This document shows positions 9,491 through 19,755 of a DNA stretch of 40,824 bases, piece by piece (the first letter of the stretch is position 1; each line of letters opens with the position of its first letter). The notes under the pieces were generated by a model. The model was not told the origin of the DNA. It searched no databases and worked only from the letters and a program-made list of their open reading frames with translations. Source of the stretch: Fidelibacterota bacterium (GTDB taxonomy: Bacteria; Fidelibacterota; Marinisomatia; Marinisomatales; TCS55). The position numbers were made by a program, and so were the translations under genes. The stretch lies in NCBI GenBank assembly GCA_018674655.1, contig JABGZQ010000108.1:1-40824 (forward strand), in the 5' to 3' direction.

Positions 9491-9996
9491 ATTCTAGAAA
9501 TTTTCTATTTCTAATTATCTTTTCATTAATTGGTTGTTTCTCTGCGCCAACATTTATTCCTGAGCCAAATCCGGCAATGGCAAATAAAATTCAATTTAAT
9601 CCGGAATCAAAAGAAATTTGGGCCTTTGATTTGGAAGGTCAAGAACATTATTTCGTAAAACCATTAGATTATTACATTGATATACTCAATTCACCAAATG
9701 ACTCGCTAAATAGTTTTTCCATTACTTCTTATTGTAAGTACCATCGGTCCAGCGAAATTGTTGTTATTGATGAAAAACAGGTATCCGTTTTGCAAACATT
9801 CACTATTTCAAAATTAAGTGATAAAAAAAGAAACAATTACCGAGAATCGGGAACAGGTGATGAAACGATCATACCCGGAGCCAGACTAGAAGCAACCGAT
9901 AGAACTGGCAGTAGCAGTTATAGTGGAACGAGCAGTAGCGGAAATTCCGGCGGATCGGGAGGTGGTTCCAATATTACTATTGATAAGAAAAATTAG
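9487..9996 (+). CDS. Lipoprotein of unknown function, paralogue 2
   Basis: The protein has 169 residues, starting at a TTG that overlaps the previous stop (TTGA), so translation is probably coupled. The signal peptide MNSRNFLFLIIFSLIGC ends in a lipobox LIGC (Cys17). The core repeats the paralogue pattern: EIWAFDLEGQEHYFVKP, SYCKYHRSSEIVVIDEK and QVSVLQTFT. It ends with a Ser/Gly-rich low-complexity tail (about residues 139-164) that looks like a flexible linker. The shared Cys in the YC(N/K)xHRS motif is conserved in both copies and could be functional. No known domain is recognised. Its stop is 3 bases from the convergent glycosylase stop. Confidence 0.65.
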   Translation: MNSRNFLFLIIFSLIGCFSAPTFIPEPNPAMANKIQFNPESKEIWAFDLEGQEHYFVKPLDYYIDILNSPNDSLNSFSITSYCKYHRSSEIVVIDEKQVSVLQTFTISKLSDKKRNNYRESGTGDETIIPGARLEATDRTGSSSYSGTSSSGNSGGSGGGSNITIDKKN

Positions 9997-9999
9997 TTT

Positions 10000-10614
10000 T
10001 TACCATTTAAAAGGACCATCTACCAATTTCCATAAATACCAAGCAGCAACAGTACGGTAAGGGCGCCACATGTCAGCCTCCATCTCCATTTCTTTGGGTG
10101 TAGGCAAACGATCCATTTTATTGAGTCCCATAAATCCTTTTTGAATACCTAAGTCTCCAAAAGGAAATACATCGGGGCGGACGAGGGTAAACATTAGAAA
10201 CATATCGGCGGTCCATTGACCAATGCCTTTCACTTTGATCAATTCGGTGCTTATTTCTTCATCAGACAATTGATCAAGATTTGATAAATCAACTTCCCCT
10301 TTTTCCCATTTATCAGATAAGTCACGGATATAGTTGGCTTTTTGGTGAGAGAGTCCGACCGAACGCAGGGTTTTATGGGGAATGGTTAAGACATCTTTTG
10401 ATTTGGGAAATGACTTGGAATTAAACAGGTTTTTAAAACGTCCAAAAATAGTGGCTGCAGCCTTACCGCTCAATTGCTGATAAACAATTGAGCGCACTAA
10501 TGATTCGTAATAATTATTAATGGGGTTGAATTCCGGTGGACCATATTCATCGATCAAGCGCCCCATTCGGGAATCTGATTTTCTTAAATAGTTTAAAGCT
10601 TTTTGAATCTCCAT
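10000..10614 (-). CDS. DNA-3-methyladenine glycosylase, AlkA/HhH-GPD family
   Basis: The protein has 204 residues from the ATG at 10614, which shares a base with the upstream stop (TAATG); an ATG 18 bases further upstream is also open but would overlap that gene. The HhH motif is VKGIGQWTADMFLMFTL. The catalytic Asp lies in FPFGDLGIQKGF, and SIVYQQLSGKAAATIFGRF is the family's N-terminal helix signature. The length matches the short AlkA/MAG type without the N-terminal beta domain. It excises alkylated purines such as 3-methyladenine in base-excision repair. It is coupled to a methyltransferase of unknown substrate. Confidence 0.92.
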   Translation of the reverse strand: MEIQKALNYLRKSDSRMGRLIDEYGPPEFNPINNYYESLVRSIVYQQLSGKAAATIFGRFKNLFNSKSFPKSKDVLTIPHKTLRSVGLSHQKANYIRDLSDKWEKGEVDLSNLDQLSDEEISTELIKVKGIGQWTADMFLMFTLVRPDVFPFGDLGIQKGFMGLNKMDRLPTPKEMEMEADMWRPYRTVAAWYLWKLVDGPFKW

Positions 10615-11351
10615 TACGATCTCTTTGAACAAATATAAAGTTGAAGAAGACTGGTTTCGTTAAATGGTTTTCCATCATAATCACCCCATTTTTCCTCTAT
10701 AGTAAAATCCGAATCTGAAAGGACTCGATCCATGGTGTCTGGATAAATCATCCGCATATCAAAATCATATTCATCCATTGGTTTGCTGTTTCCTCGATTA
10801 AAAAACCAGTGAATATGGTTTATTTCTGTTTCTTCTTTATATTGGTTTTTTTGCCAAACTGTGCATTCGCCCCCATTGGGATGGATGATCGTCATTTCTT
10901 CATACTTTTTGTCAGGATCACGGTAAAGAAACTCAGGGTCCGGGACAAAAATATCTAATAAGAATTTTCCATTATCAGAAAGATGATTTTGGATTGATTT
11001 TAAACATTGAGTCATTTCTTCTTCCTTGTAAAGATGAAGAAACGAATTAAAGGGAATGAAAATTAAATCGAATTTTTGACCGAGATTAAAATCGCACATA
11101 TCGCCCACAATGAATTTCCCCTCTGGATATTTTATTTTACAGTGGTCTATAAAAACTGGACTTAAGTCCAGGCCAGTATAATCATACTTTTCATCTATAA
11201 GTGGCTTTGCCACTCGGCCTGTACCACAAGCCAACTCCAAAATTGCACCATTGGTTTCTTTTGCCCAATGATTATAAAAAGGAATATCGTCTATTTTATG
11301 GGCTGTACATGCATCATAAAAAGACGGGTTGTTATACATTTGAATTTTCAT
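10614..11351 (-). CDS. Class I SAM-dependent methyltransferase
   Basis: The protein has 245 residues. Motif I is GAILELACGTGRVAKPL and the acidic ribose-binding end of strand 2 is YTGLDLSP. Motif IV is LIFIPFNSFLHLYKEEEM, followed by a small-molecule-type C-terminal sheet. This is the Methyltransf_25-like class, usually acting on small molecules or unknown acceptors. No DNA-methyltransferase DPPY or NPPY motif is present. Its stop is fused to the start of the glycosylase gene, so the two are co-translated. Confidence 0.88.
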   Translation of the reverse strand: MKIQMYNNPSFYDACTAHKIDDIPFYNHWAKETNGAILELACGTGRVAKPLIDEKYDYTGLDLSPVFIDHCKIKYPEGKFIVGDMCDFNLGQKFDLIFIPFNSFLHLYKEEEMTQCLKSIQNHLSDNGKFLLDIFVPDPEFLYRDPDKKYEEMTIIHPNGGECTVWQKNQYKEETEINHIHWFFNRGNSKPMDEYDFDMRMIYPDTMDRVLSDSDFTIEEKWGDYDGKPFNETSLLQLYICSKRS

Positions 11352-11457
11352 GCTTTATTTGAACAAACATGATTGGTTAGAAAATTATAATTCTTTGACC
11401 CCTCTTTCAATTCTTCCCTATGACAGGGGGAATACCTCGGGGGTCTAAAAAGGAAAA
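11352..11457. other. Intergenic segment with a nested inverted repeat
   Basis: The outer arms are GACCCC at 11397-11402 and GGGGTC at 11440-11445. The inner arms are TTCCC near 11413 and GGGAA near 11428. The structure sits in the leader of the methyltransferase gene. No U-run follows it on the minus strand, so it is not a classic intrinsic terminator. It may be an RNA stabiliser or processing element, or may be chance. Confidence 0.4.
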
Positions 11458-12126
11458 TTACAACTCAGCCCGGATGGATTTTCGTTCTACGTCAATCCGT
11501 TTTTTATCTTCGCCCTTTTCTTCCAAAATATCTAAAACATCCAGAGCCTGGTGATACAACCCCTGTCCTTTAAGCACATTCACTAATGTCATCGTGGCCA
11601 ATCGCGGACTAATCGCAACCCCTTCTACACTTAAATCTTTGGGGAGTGGTTTTTTGGCCTTGTCCTTTTTTGGAATATCGGGAATTTTAGAACCAGAAAG
11701 CGTTTTAGCTTTTTTCTTTTTTGGTTTGGGTTTTTTAGCTGATAGAAAATCATTTGCAAACTGGTTATTTGGATCTACCTGCAATGTCCGCTTCCAACTC
11801 GCCTTTAATGTGGCTGGAGAACGATCTAATTGTTCTTGAATCATGGGAAGCGATGTTGCAGCCGCGGTGTGATCTGCAATTTGATTCAGTACTTTTTTCA
11901 TCCATTTCTCGGCGCCAGTCAAATTCCCCAACCCAAGTTCGGCCTGGGATAATATAAATTGGCCATCAATCGAATTGGGATGGTGCTCTAATCCAATTTC
12001 ACATACTCGCTTTGCTCGATCATATTCGTCTTTCTTTTGATACATTTCTGCTAAAACGGGGAATAATACAGTATCAAAATGATCGGCAAAATAAAGCTCT
12101 AATTCTGTCTGGTTTGTAAGATTCAT
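11458..12126 (-). CDS. Tetratricopeptide-repeat protein with lysine-rich linker
   Basis: The protein has 222 residues and no signal peptide. Residues about 14-120 contain TPR-like helix pairs, for example LAEMYQKKDEYDRAKRVCEI, IDGQFILSQAELGLGNLTGA and EKWMKKVL. Residues about 130-165 are a Lys/Pro-rich linker. A final helical pair contains TLVNVLKGQGLYHQALDVLD. TPRs mediate protein contacts. The gene starts directly after the B12-binding gene with no gap, so the protein might act with that subunit. No specific function is recognised. Confidence 0.75.
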   Translation of the reverse strand: MNLTNQTELELYFADHFDTVLFPVLAEMYQKKDEYDRAKRVCEIGLEHHPNSIDGQFILSQAELGLGNLTGAEKWMKKVLNQIADHTAAATSLPMIQEQLDRSPATLKASWKRTLQVDPNNQFANDFLSAKKPKPKKKKAKTLSGSKIPDIPKKDKAKKPLPKDLSVEGVAISPRLATMTLVNVLKGQGLYHQALDVLDILEEKGEDKKRIDVERKSIRAEL

Positions 12127-12531
12127 TTATCTGCGATTCTCCTGAACCCAATTGGAAATATAATCCACCGTATCCTGGACGGGTGTACCGGGGCCAAACA
12201 ATTTGCCCATTCCCATATCTTCTAGTGTGGCTACATCTTTTTTGGGAATGATTCCGCCACCGACTAAAAGGACATCATCTAATCCTTTATCTTTCATCAG
12301 TTTTAGCACATTTGGGAAAATAGTCATGTGGGCATTGTTCAAGCTAGATAGAGCAATCACATCAGCATCCTCCTGTAACGCAGCGGATACAATCATTTCT
12401 GGTGTTTGGCGCAAACCAAGATAGATGACTTCCATCCCCGCATCACGGTAGGCTGCAGCCAGGACTTTAATGCCACGATCGTGACCATCTAAGCCGGGCT
12501 TGGCCATGAGTATTCTTATTTTACGTTCCAT
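12127..12531 (-). CDS. Cobalamin-binding domain protein (methylmalonyl-CoA mutase C-terminal type)
   Basis: The protein has 134 residues made only of the B12-binding Rossmann domain. The lower axial ligand motif DxHxxG appears as [15 protein letters not shown] (His17 region). [12 protein letters not shown] and [13 protein letters not shown] follow, as in the mutase small domain. Full mutases have about 700 residues, with this domain at the C-terminus. Here it is free-standing, as in split methylmalonyl- or isobutyryl-CoA mutases, and its large subunit is not in the window. It should bind adenosylcobalamin for acyl-CoA carbon-skeleton rearrangement. Confidence 0.93.
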   Translation of the reverse strand: MERKIRILMAKPGLDGHDRGIKVLAAAYRDAGMEVIYLGLRQTPEMIVSAALQEDADVIALSSLNNAHMTIFPNVLKLMKDKGLDDVLLVGGGIIPKKDVATLEDMGMGKLFGPGTPVQDTVDYISNWVQENRR

Positions 12532-12593
12532 AATATCAGATTAATTGTGGGGAGAAATTACATTAAAAAAGAAATTGAGTCGAGGAATGAGAA

Positions 12594-13040
12594 TTATGGG
12601 TTTTTACTGTCTAAAACAAAGGTGACCGGCCCATTGTTCACCAAGGCCACATCCATCATGGCGCCAAATTTTCCCGACTCTACTGGGATGCCTTTTGCCT
12701 TTAACTGAGTCATAAAATATTCATAAAGGCTATTCCCCTTTTCCGGTGGTGCAGCGTGAACAAAACTGGGGCGGCGCCCTTTTCGTGTATCTCCACATAG
12801 TGTAAACTGACTAATAACCAATGCGGAACCATCCACATCTAAAATCGATAAATTCATTTTCCCATTTTCATCATCAAAAACACGAAGGTGTGCTATCTTT
12901 TCCGAAAGATAATCTCCATCTTCTTTTTCATCTGTATCCGCCACGCCAAGTAAAATCACAAATCCATGGTTAATTTGGCCAATTGTTTTTTCATCTACAG
13001 TAACGGATCCACTCTTAGTCCGTTGAATTACCCCAATCAA
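12594..13040 (-). CDS. dtd: D-aminoacyl-tRNA deacylase
   Basis: The protein has 148 residues, full length for DTD. The two signature motifs are [19 protein letters not shown] (Ser/Gln/Thr pocket) and [15 protein letters not shown] (cis Gly-Pro proofreading motif). It hydrolyses D-amino acids and glycine mischarged on tRNA, in the cytoplasm as a homodimer. The start overlaps the dnaE stop by four bases, so it is probably coupled to the polymerase gene, an unusual but compact pairing. Confidence 0.96.
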   Translation of the reverse strand: MIGVIQRTKSGSVTVDEKTIGQINHGFVILLGVADTDEKEDGDYLSEKIAHLRVFDDENGKMNLSILDVDGSALVISQFTLCGDTRKGRRPSFVHAAPPEKGNSLYEYFMTQLKAKGIPVESGKFGAMMDVALVNNGPVTFVLDSKNP

Positions 13041-16000
13041 TCAGACACCCAAACGTTTTGCTTTCCGTAAGTATCACGCAGTTTTTTGAGGAAGGATGAA
13101 TGGGCAGACACTTTTACATTATGGGCATAAATTCTTTGTTGCTTCCCTCTCTCTGACGCCATATGAAACATGAGTCCACAGCCACCCACATGTTCTTTTG
13201 CCATATTTAATAGTGCATCCACATCTGTGGGGGACATTTGGTCCGGTTCAATGCGGATATTTACATTTTTAGAATAAATTTCTCTCGCTTTTTCTACATT
13301 CACTATATCGTCTGCAATCATTTTTAATTCTGAAAAATCCGTTTCATCCGTAGGTTTACCTGAAATGAAAACAACAGAATCATTTTTGATTAAATCTTTA
13401 TACTTTGCAAATGTATCACTAAATGCTAAAATTTCTGCCTGACCGCCAAGACAATCCAATTTAAAAAAAGCCATCTGATTATTCTTCCGATCAAAGTGCA
13501 TTTTTACGTCACAAATAGACCCGCCAATTCGCACTTTACTGCCATTGGGTTGTTCTACATTATCAGTAAAATCAAAATTGGAAAATTCTTCCAGATCTTC
13601 CGCATATTTTAGCAAGGGATGTCCCGAGAGATACATCCCCAATACTTCTTTTTCTTTTTCAAGCAATTGAGCTTCAGACCATTCCTCTGCTTGGGGTAAA
13701 GATGGCACCATAGACGTATCTTGCCCATTTGCACTGGAAGCGCCAAACAAATCCACTTGATTTCGGGCTTTATTTTCCTGTATCGTTTGACCATATTTCA
13801 ACGCCGTTTCAATAACAGCGTATTTCTGGGCACGATTTCCTTCCAGACCATCCAATGCACCAGCCATATTTAAGCTTTCTAACACTTTTCGATTCACAGA
13901 TTTCAAACTCACATTGGCTGTAAAATCAAATAATGAATCAAATTTTCCATGTTTGTCCCGAGATTCTACAATTTGGTCCAATGCCTTCGTACCCACGTTT
14001 TTAATGGCATTTAGCCCAAAAGATATGGTTTTATGATTGACGGGGCGAAAGTTCGTACTGGATATATTTACATCAGGAGGATCCACTTCAATTTTTAATT
14101 TTCGACATTCGTTAATTAAAATAACTACTCGATCAATATTGGACATTTCGCTGGTAAGGTTTGCGCTCATAAACTCTGCAGGATAATGGGTTTTAAGCCA
14201 AGCGGTCTGGTAGGCCACATAAGCATAGGCTGTTGAATGACTTTTGTTGAACCCATATTCAGCAAATTTTTCGATCAATTCATAGATTTCCTTCCCTCTC
14301 TTTTTGGGAATATTATGTTTTTCAAGTGCACCATCAATAAACTTAACCTTCAATTCATCCATTAGTTTTTTGATTTTTTTACCCACGGCCCGGCGCATAA
14401 TGTCCGCTTCTGCCAGTGTAAATCCAGCCACTTCATGCGCGATCTGCATCACCTGTTCTTGGTATACAATAATGCCGTATGTCTCTTCTAAAATCGCTTC
14501 CATGACCGGATGGGCATATTCTATTTTCTTTTTACCATGTTTTCGAGAGATAAAATCATCAATATTTTCCATGGGACCGGGACGGTATAAAGCATTCATG
14601 GCAATAAGATCTTCAATCACAGTGGGCTTCAGTTTTTTCAAAAATTCGCGCATACCTGAAGATTCAAATTGAAATACACCGATGGTTAGGCCTTTGGCGA
14701 ATATTTTATATACTTTGGCATCATCCATGGGAATTTTTTCTATATCAATATTTTCGCCCCTCTCTTTCAAAAGCTTCAGGGCATTGTCAATTACTGTCAA
14801 GTTTCGAAGGCCTAAAAAATCGAGTTTCAATAAACCCAATGTTTCCAATCCCTTCATATCATATTGGGACGTCACATCTCCTTGTGGTGAACGATAGAGC
14901 GGGACAAAATCGGTTAAGTCGCCCGGAGCAATTACCACGCCTGCTGCATGTGTCGAAGCATGGCGGTTCATACCTTCCAACACTTTTGAATATTCTATAA
15001 CATCCTTATACTGTCCTTCACCGGCTTCCCGTAAATCTGGACTTTGCTTTAGCGCGTCTTCTAATGTGATATTTAATGTGGTCGGAATCAATTTTGCAAG
15101 ACGGTCAATTTCTCCAAATGAATACCCCAACACTCGGCCCACATCACGAATCACTTGCCGGGCTTTCATTTTACCAAACGTGATAATCTGAGTAACAGAT
15201 TTTTCGCCATACTGATCTTTAATATAATCAATGACTTCACCCCGGCGTTCAATACAAAAATCAATATCAATATCCGGCATACTGATTCGGTCTGGATTCA
15301 AAAATCGTTCAAACAACAGGTTATGTCGCATGGGGTCAATCGTTGTAATTCCCAGAGAATATGAAACGAGGCTTCCTGCTGCAGAACCACGACCAGGTCC
15401 CACAGGAATGTCATTGTCTTTGGCATATTTTACAAAGTCTGCTGTAATTAAAAAGTAGCCTGCAAATCCCATTTTTTTAATGACTTTTAATTCATGGTCA
15501 AGGCGAGAACGTAATTCTGGTTTTATATCGCCATACTGGTTTTGAACACCTGTTTCACATAGCTTTTGAAGATATGTGTCTGGATCTTTATCCGACGCAT
15601 CTTCTGGTATGGGAAAGTTGGGTAAATGATAATCTCCCATAGGAAGTTCAATATCAATACTATCAGCTATTTTCCGTGTATTTTCGATGGCATTTGGCAC
15701 ATCTTTGAACATTTCATACATTTGATCTTGAGTCTTGAAATAAAACTCCGGTGTGGCGTAGCGTAGTCTGTTTGGATCATCCCGATCTTTTCCTGTGCCC
15801 AGACAAATATGAACATCGTGGGCTTCCCAATGTTCGTGTTTGGCATAATGGGCATCATTGGTACATACCAATGGCAGATTTAATTCACCTGCGAGTTTTT
15901 TCATATTTTGAATATTCTGTGCTTCATCGGGAATACCATGGTTTTGGACTTCCAGATAGAAGCGATTTTCAAATATTTCAGCAAACCTCAGTGCGGCTTC

Positions 16001-16477
16001 TTTCGCACCATCCCAATCGTCTTTCAGCATTTTTTCAGTCACTTCACCTTTAAGACATCCGGAAAGACAAATAATACCTTCGTTGTGCTCCTTCAATAAA
16101 TCAATATCCACTCTCGGGCGATAATAAAATCCATCTAAATACCCAAAGGTGACCAGTTTCATTAAATTTTGGTACCCTTTGTAGTTTTGAGCTAACAATA
16201 CAAGGTGATTGTTTCCCCAACCGCCATCAGCTCGTGGTTTCTTTTCAAACCGACTGCCCACAGCCACATAGGTTTCACAGCCGATGATGGGTTTAATACC
16301 GGCCTTCTTAGCTGCTTTATAATAGGGTATCACACTGAACATGTTTCCATGTTCAGTGAGAGCCACGGAATCCATACCCAAATCATCTATAGTGTTTACT
16401 AAAGTTTGTACGGTTTGAGCCCCGTCCAATAGGCTATAATCGGAATGATTATGTAAGTGTACGAATTCTGATGCCAT
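13037..16477 (-). CDS. dnaE: DNA polymerase III alpha subunit
   Basis: The protein has 1146 residues, typical of DnaE1. The N-terminal PHP domain has an apparently intact metal set ([31 protein letters not shown]), unlike the degenerate E. coli version. The polymerase core follows, with GPGRGSAAG near 365 and the catalytic aspartates in [13 protein letters not shown] near 400. Next come the finger region, the HhH region ([14 protein letters not shown]) and an OB fold near 980-1070 ([14 protein letters not shown]). No intein or PolC-type exonuclease is present. It is the replicative polymerase. The intact PHP suggests intrinsic 3'-5' proofreading (inference). Confidence 0.98.
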   Translation of the reverse strand: MASEFVHLHNHSDYSLLDGAQTVQTLVNTIDDLGMDSVALTEHGNMFSVIPYYKAAKKAGIKPIIGCETYVAVGSRFEKKPRADGGWGNNHLVLLAQNYKGYQNLMKLVTFGYLDGFYYRPRVDIDLLKEHNEGIICLSGCLKGEVTEKMLKDDWDGAKEAALRFAEIFENRFYLEVQNHGIPDEAQNIQNMKKLAGELNLPLVCTNDAHYAKHEHWEAHDVHICLGTGKDRDDPNRLRYATPEFYFKTQDQMYEMFKDVPNAIENTRKIADSIDIELPMGDYHLPNFPIPEDASDKDPDTYLQKLCETGVQNQYGDIKPELRSRLDHELKVIKKMGFAGYFLITADFVKYAKDNDIPVGPGRGSAAGSLVSYSLGITTIDPMRHNLLFERFLNPDRISMPDIDIDFCIERRGEVIDYIKDQYGEKSVTQIITFGKMKARQVIRDVGRVLGYSFGEIDRLAKLIPTTLNITLEDALKQSPDLREAGEGQYKDVIEYSKVLEGMNRHASTHAAGVVIAPGDLTDFVPLYRSPQGDVTSQYDMKGLETLGLLKLDFLGLRNLTVIDNALKLLKERGENIDIEKIPMDDAKVYKIFAKGLTIGVFQFESSGMREFLKKLKPTVIEDLIAMNALYRPGPMENIDDFISRKHGKKKIEYAHPVMEAILEETYGIIVYQEQVMQIAHEVAGFTLAEADIMRRAVGKKIKKLMDELKVKFIDGALEKHNIPKKRGKEIYELIEKFAEYGFNKSHSTAYAYVAYQTAWLKTHYPAEFMSANLTSEMSNIDRVVILINECRKLKIEVDPPDVNISSTNFRPVNHKTISFGLNAIKNVGTKALDQIVESRDKHGKFDSLFDFTANVSLKSVNRKVLESLNMAGALDGLEGNRAQKYAVIETALKYGQTIQENKARNQVDLFGASSANGQDTSMVPSLPQAEEWSEAQLLEKEKEVLGMYLSGHPLLKYAEDLEEFSNFDFTDNVEQPNGSKVRIGGSICDVKMHFDRKNNQMAFFKLDCLGGQAEILAFSDTFAKYKDLIKNDSVVFISGKPTDETDFSELKMIADDIVNVEKAREIYSKNVNIRIEPDQMSPTDVDALLNMAKEHVGGCGLMFHMASERGKQQRIYAHNVKVSAHSSFLKKLRDTYGKQNVWVSD

Positions 16478-16562
16478 TTAAAATGAAATTGATTGATTGG
16501 ATTAAGGCATGAAAAATACAGTATGTGTTATAGAGACACAATGGATTGTGCCCATAAAATAA

Positions 16563-17438
16563 TTAAATTTGAATTTTTAACACACGTTCGTCGCTATTGT
16601 AGTCGGAGATTATTTCTAATTGGGTATAACCAGCTGTTTTAAAGATTCCCACTACTTTTGATGGATGTTCTCCTATTCCCACTTCTAATACCAACCAACC
16701 CCCAGGTTTTATAATTGATTTTCCAATTTCCGAAAATCGTCGATAAAAAGTGAGGCCATCTCGTTCATCTGTTAATGCAATTTTTGGTTCATACCGGTGA
16801 ACTTCTGGCATGGTTTCTCTCATTTCATTTTCGGGAATATAGGGCGGATTTGAAACCAATAAATCAAAAGGCCCCTCTGGTGTTTCCTTTAAAATATCCA
16901 TGACTTGAAAATCTATATTTTTCAATTCATTTAGATCGGCATTTTTCTTTGCCTGCTTTACAGCTCCTTCGGACACATCCACAGATAGAATAGATGCATC
17001 TTTTTTTTCTATTCCAATCGCGATAGCAATACAACCCGAACCGGCACCAACTTCCAACACTTTTGGGTTTTGTATATTTCCAATGGTATGGAGTGCCACA
17101 TCTACAACGCGTTCTGTTTCTGGGCGAGGAATTAGGACATCGGGATTTATCTCAAATTGATGTCCGTAAAATTCTGTTTTTCCTGTGATATACTGTAATG
17201 GTTCTCGATCGATTCTGCGCTTAATCCATTTTTTAAGCTGGATAAGTTCAGGTTTGTGAATCGGTTGTTCAAACTTAACATAGAGATCAATTCGTTTATA
17301 ATTCAATAAATCACAGAGAAGCCACTCAATTTCCTGCTTAGGGCTTTCAAATCCCTTTGTATTAAAATATCCTTCTCCCCATTTGAGGATATCAATCACC
17401 CGCCAAATTTGATTTCCTTTAACAGCGGGTTCACCCAT
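16563..17438 (-). CDS. prmC: Peptide chain release factor N5-glutamine methyltransferase
   Basis: The protein has 291 residues. An N-terminal helical domain recognises the release factor. The SAM site is VLEVGAGSGCIAIAIG (motif I) and the catalytic glutamine-binding motif is LLVSNPPYIPE. It methylates the Gln of the GGQ loop in RF1/RF2, raising termination efficiency. It starts directly after the prfA stop, the conserved prfA-prmC pairing, so enzyme and substrate are co-produced. Confidence 0.96.
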   Translation of the reverse strand: MGEPAVKGNQIWRVIDILKWGEGYFNTKGFESPKQEIEWLLCDLLNYKRIDLYVKFEQPIHKPELIQLKKWIKRRIDREPLQYITGKTEFYGHQFEINPDVLIPRPETERVVDVALHTIGNIQNPKVLEVGAGSGCIAIAIGIEKKDASILSVDVSEGAVKQAKKNADLNELKNIDFQVMDILKETPEGPFDLLVSNPPYIPENEMRETMPEVHRYEPKIALTDERDGLTFYRRFSEIGKSIIKPGGWLVLEVGIGEHPSKVVGIFKTAGYTQLEIISDYNSDERVLKIQI

Positions 17439-18506
17439 TCATTCTCCGATGGAAGCCAATTGAGCTTGTTGATCTGCTAATTTTAAATTTTGAATTATTT
17501 CACTTATATCACCATCCATCACGCCTTCTAAATTGTAAGCAGTAAAATTAATTCGATGGTCTGTGATTCTACCTTGAGGGAAGTTATAGGTTCGTATTTT
17601 GGCCGATCTGTCACCTGTAGATACCATATCCCTTCTGGCTTCAGCCCGTTCCTTTGATAGTTTTTCCTGTTCTGCAGCCAAGAGTCTTGATCGTAGGACT
17701 TTGAGCGCTGCGGCTTTATTTTTATGTTGAGATGATTCATCTTGGCAAGTGACTACCAATCCTGTGGGAATATGGGTAATTCGAATTGCCGATTCTGTCT
17801 TATTTACATGCTGGCCACCGGCACCACTTGCGCGGTAGGTATCAATTTTTAAGTCTGCATCAACGACTTCAACATCAGCCTCTTCTGCTTCTGGAAGAAC
17901 CGCCACTGTGGCCGCAGATGTATGGACGCGTCCACTCGTCTCAGTTTTGGGTACCCGCTGAACCCGATGAACACCACTTTCATATTTCATCATTCCAAAA
18001 ACACCTTCTCCTGAAATAGAAAAAATGATTTCTTTAAGTCCACCAATGCCGATGGCATTGGATTCCATCACTTCATATTTCCATCCGTTTCTTTCAGAGA
18101 AACGGCAATACATCCGATATAAATCAGCTGCAAAAAGGGCTGCTTCATCTCCACCGGTACCTGCACGAACTTCAACAATTGTATTCTTATCGTCTGTGGG
18201 ATCGTGAGGTAAAAGAAGCACTTTTATTTCTGCTTCCAATATATTCATCGACTTTTGCAAATCTTCTATTTCAGCTTTGGCAATTTCTTTTAACTCTTCA
18301 TCTTCTCCGTCTAAAATTTCGTTATCGTCAATCATTTGTTTGTGGATTAATACGTATTCTCTTGCTTTTTCCACAATGGGTGCCAAACGCCGATGCTCTT
18401 TTGCTACAGCGGTATAACTGGCTTGATCTGAAATAAGTACTCCATCAGCCATTTGGGCTTCCATCGATTCGTAATGGGCCGTGATTTCTTTGAGTTTATC
18501 AATCAT
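17439..18506 (-). CDS. prfA: Peptide chain release factor 1
   Basis: The protein has 355 residues, normal RF1 length. The stop-codon recognition loop is [15 protein letters not shown], a PxT (PKT) motif that marks RF1 rather than RF2's SPF. The hydrolysis motif is [14 protein letters not shown]. It terminates translation at UAA and UAG. It overlaps the DUF1385 gene by four bases and is followed directly by its methyltransferase gene. Confidence 0.97.
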   Translation of the reverse strand: MIDKLKEITAHYESMEAQMADGVLISDQASYTAVAKEHRRLAPIVEKAREYVLIHKQMIDDNEILDGEDEELKEIAKAEIEDLQKSMNILEAEIKVLLLPHDPTDDKNTIVEVRAGTGGDEAALFAADLYRMYCRFSERNGWKYEVMESNAIGIGGLKEIIFSISGEGVFGMMKYESGVHRVQRVPKTETSGRVHTSAATVAVLPEAEEADVEVVDADLKIDTYRASGAGGQHVNKTESAIRITHIPTGLVVTCQDESSQHKNKAAALKVLRSRLLAAEQEKLSKERAEARRDMVSTGDRSAKIRTYNFPQGRITDHRINFTAYNLEGVMDGDISEIIQNLKLADQQAQLASIGE

Positions 18507-19441
18507 CCGATAGCTTCTGCCACATACTCTTTGCCAACCATTTCTCCAAACTGATCACCAAAGGCTTCCTTTAATGCTGTAATTGCCACTTCAACCATTT
18601 CGTCTTCTGGCTGTCGAGTGGTTATATTTTGGAGCCATAATCCTGGCGCTCTCAATATTCGCGAAAAAAGATTGTCGCCTTTTCGTGCTGTAATTTTAAT
18701 GACTTCATAAGATATTCCGGCAACCAGTGGAATTAAGGGAAGATGGACCATTAGCCGAATAGGTAAGCTAATATGTCCGGTGATTCCCATTACAATTGAA
18801 TCAATGATAGAAAAAACAATAATTGCGGATAATAAAACAATAAACATAAAACTTGTGCCACAACGGGGATGTTGGGTGGGAAAGGATTGCGCGTTTTTAA
18901 TTTCAACGTCCATTCCGGATTCAAAATTATATACCACCCTGTGCTCAGCCCCATGGTATTGAAATAGACGTTTTACATCTTTCATCATTGAAATCAGAAA
19001 AAGGTAAATTACAAAAAAAGTAATCCGAAATATGCCAGATATCATATTGAAGGCCACGGCTTCTTTTTCAATATCTAACAACTTTGTAGTAATCCACATA
19101 GGCGCAATCATAAACAAGGTAACAGCTAATAGAACGGCAAAAGCGGAAGACAAAGTTTCATAAAATTTATTTTTGGGCTTTTCATTCTCTTCCGGCATAG
19201 CAATATCTGCAGACCATTGGAGCGTGGCCATTCCCATTTTCATCGCTTCAAATAAACCGGCCATTCCCCGAAATACAGGTTTTTTCCAGAGGGGAGATCT
19301 TTCGGTAATCGATTTAAATTCATGTCGATCTACATGCACTTTGCCTTCAGGGTCCCGAACAGCTGTAGCGTACGCACCGGGGACACGCATCATCACACCT
19401 TCAATAACGGCTTGGCCACCAACTAAAATTGTGGGTTTCAT
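18503..19441 (-). CDS. DUF1385 (YqhQ-like) membrane protein
   Basis: The protein has 312 residues from the ATG at 19441; an ATG at 19468 is also open but lies in the U-run of the rpmE terminator. It begins [19 protein letters not shown], the DUF1385 signature, with several membrane segments (about 95-115, 130-155, 190-215, 220-245). [13 protein letters not shown] and [14 protein letters not shown] are conserved in the family. Function is unknown in all bacteria. Known genomes often show it beside rpmE and prfA, as here, hinting at a link with translation. Confidence 0.9.
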   Translation of the reverse strand: MKPTILVGGQAVIEGVMMRVPGAYATAVRDPEGKVHVDRHEFKSITERSPLWKKPVFRGMAGLFEAMKMGMATLQWSADIAMPEENEKPKNKFYETLSSAFAVLLAVTLFMIAPMWITTKLLDIEKEAVAFNMISGIFRITFFVIYLFLISMMKDVKRLFQYHGAEHRVVYNFESGMDVEIKNAQSFPTQHPRCGTSFMFIVLLSAIIVFSIIDSIVMGITGHISLPIRLMVHLPLIPLVAGISYEVIKITARKGDNLFSRILRAPGLWLQNITTRQPEDEMVEVAITALKEAFGDQFGEMVGKEYVAEAIG

Positions 19442-19467
19442 TATGGAAAATAAAATCGGTTTTATCA

Positions 19468-19512
19468 TAAAAAAAATGGTTTCACATCGGGGAACCCTAT
19501 TGTGAAACCATT
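19468..19512 (-). terminator. Intrinsic terminator after rpmE
   Basis: A perfect 12-base inverted repeat (AATGGTTTCACA at 19475-19486 and its complement at 19501-19512) is followed on the minus strand by a run of eight U. It lies 17 bases after the rpmE stop. It should end or attenuate transcripts coming from rho, the Cas6-like gene, the aminotransferase and rpmE, leaving prfA-prmC-dnaE to readthrough or a downstream promoter. Confidence 0.85.
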
Positions 19513-19528
19513 CCTGTTTTAATTTGTA

Positions 19529-19735
19529 TTATTGGTTTGCTTTGTTGTATTTCTTTTTGAATTTTTCAATTCGACCAGCAGTATCTACCAACTTTTGTTT
19601 TCCTGTATAAAATGGATGGCATTCCGAACAGATTTCAATGTGTTGATCCCCCATGGTACTATACACTTGGAATGTATGACCGCAGGAACAAACGACATTG
19701 CCCATTTTATATTCAGGGTGTGTATTTGCTTTCAT
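19529..19735 (-). CDS. rpmE: 50S ribosomal protein L31, zinc-binding type
   Basis: The protein has 68 residues. The Zn ligands Cys16, Cys18, Cys36 and Cys39 ([19 protein letters not shown]) are all present, so this is the C+ form. It ends with the family's [20 protein letters not shown] tail. It forms the L31 intersubunit bridge of the ribosome. The gene lies 20 bases after the aminotransferase stop and is followed by a terminator. The common order rho-rpmE-prfA is kept, except for two inserted genes. Confidence 0.97.
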   Translation of the reverse strand: MKANTHPEYKMGNVVCSCGHTFQVYSTMGDQHIEICSECHPFYTGKQKLVDTAGRIEKFKKKYNKANQ

Positions 19736-19755
19736 TTGTTATGTCCTATTTTTAA

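Noticed and set aside
13037-16477. Intein within dnaE
   Set aside because: The protein is 1146 residues with continuous polymerase motifs; no insertion or splice-junction motif is seen.
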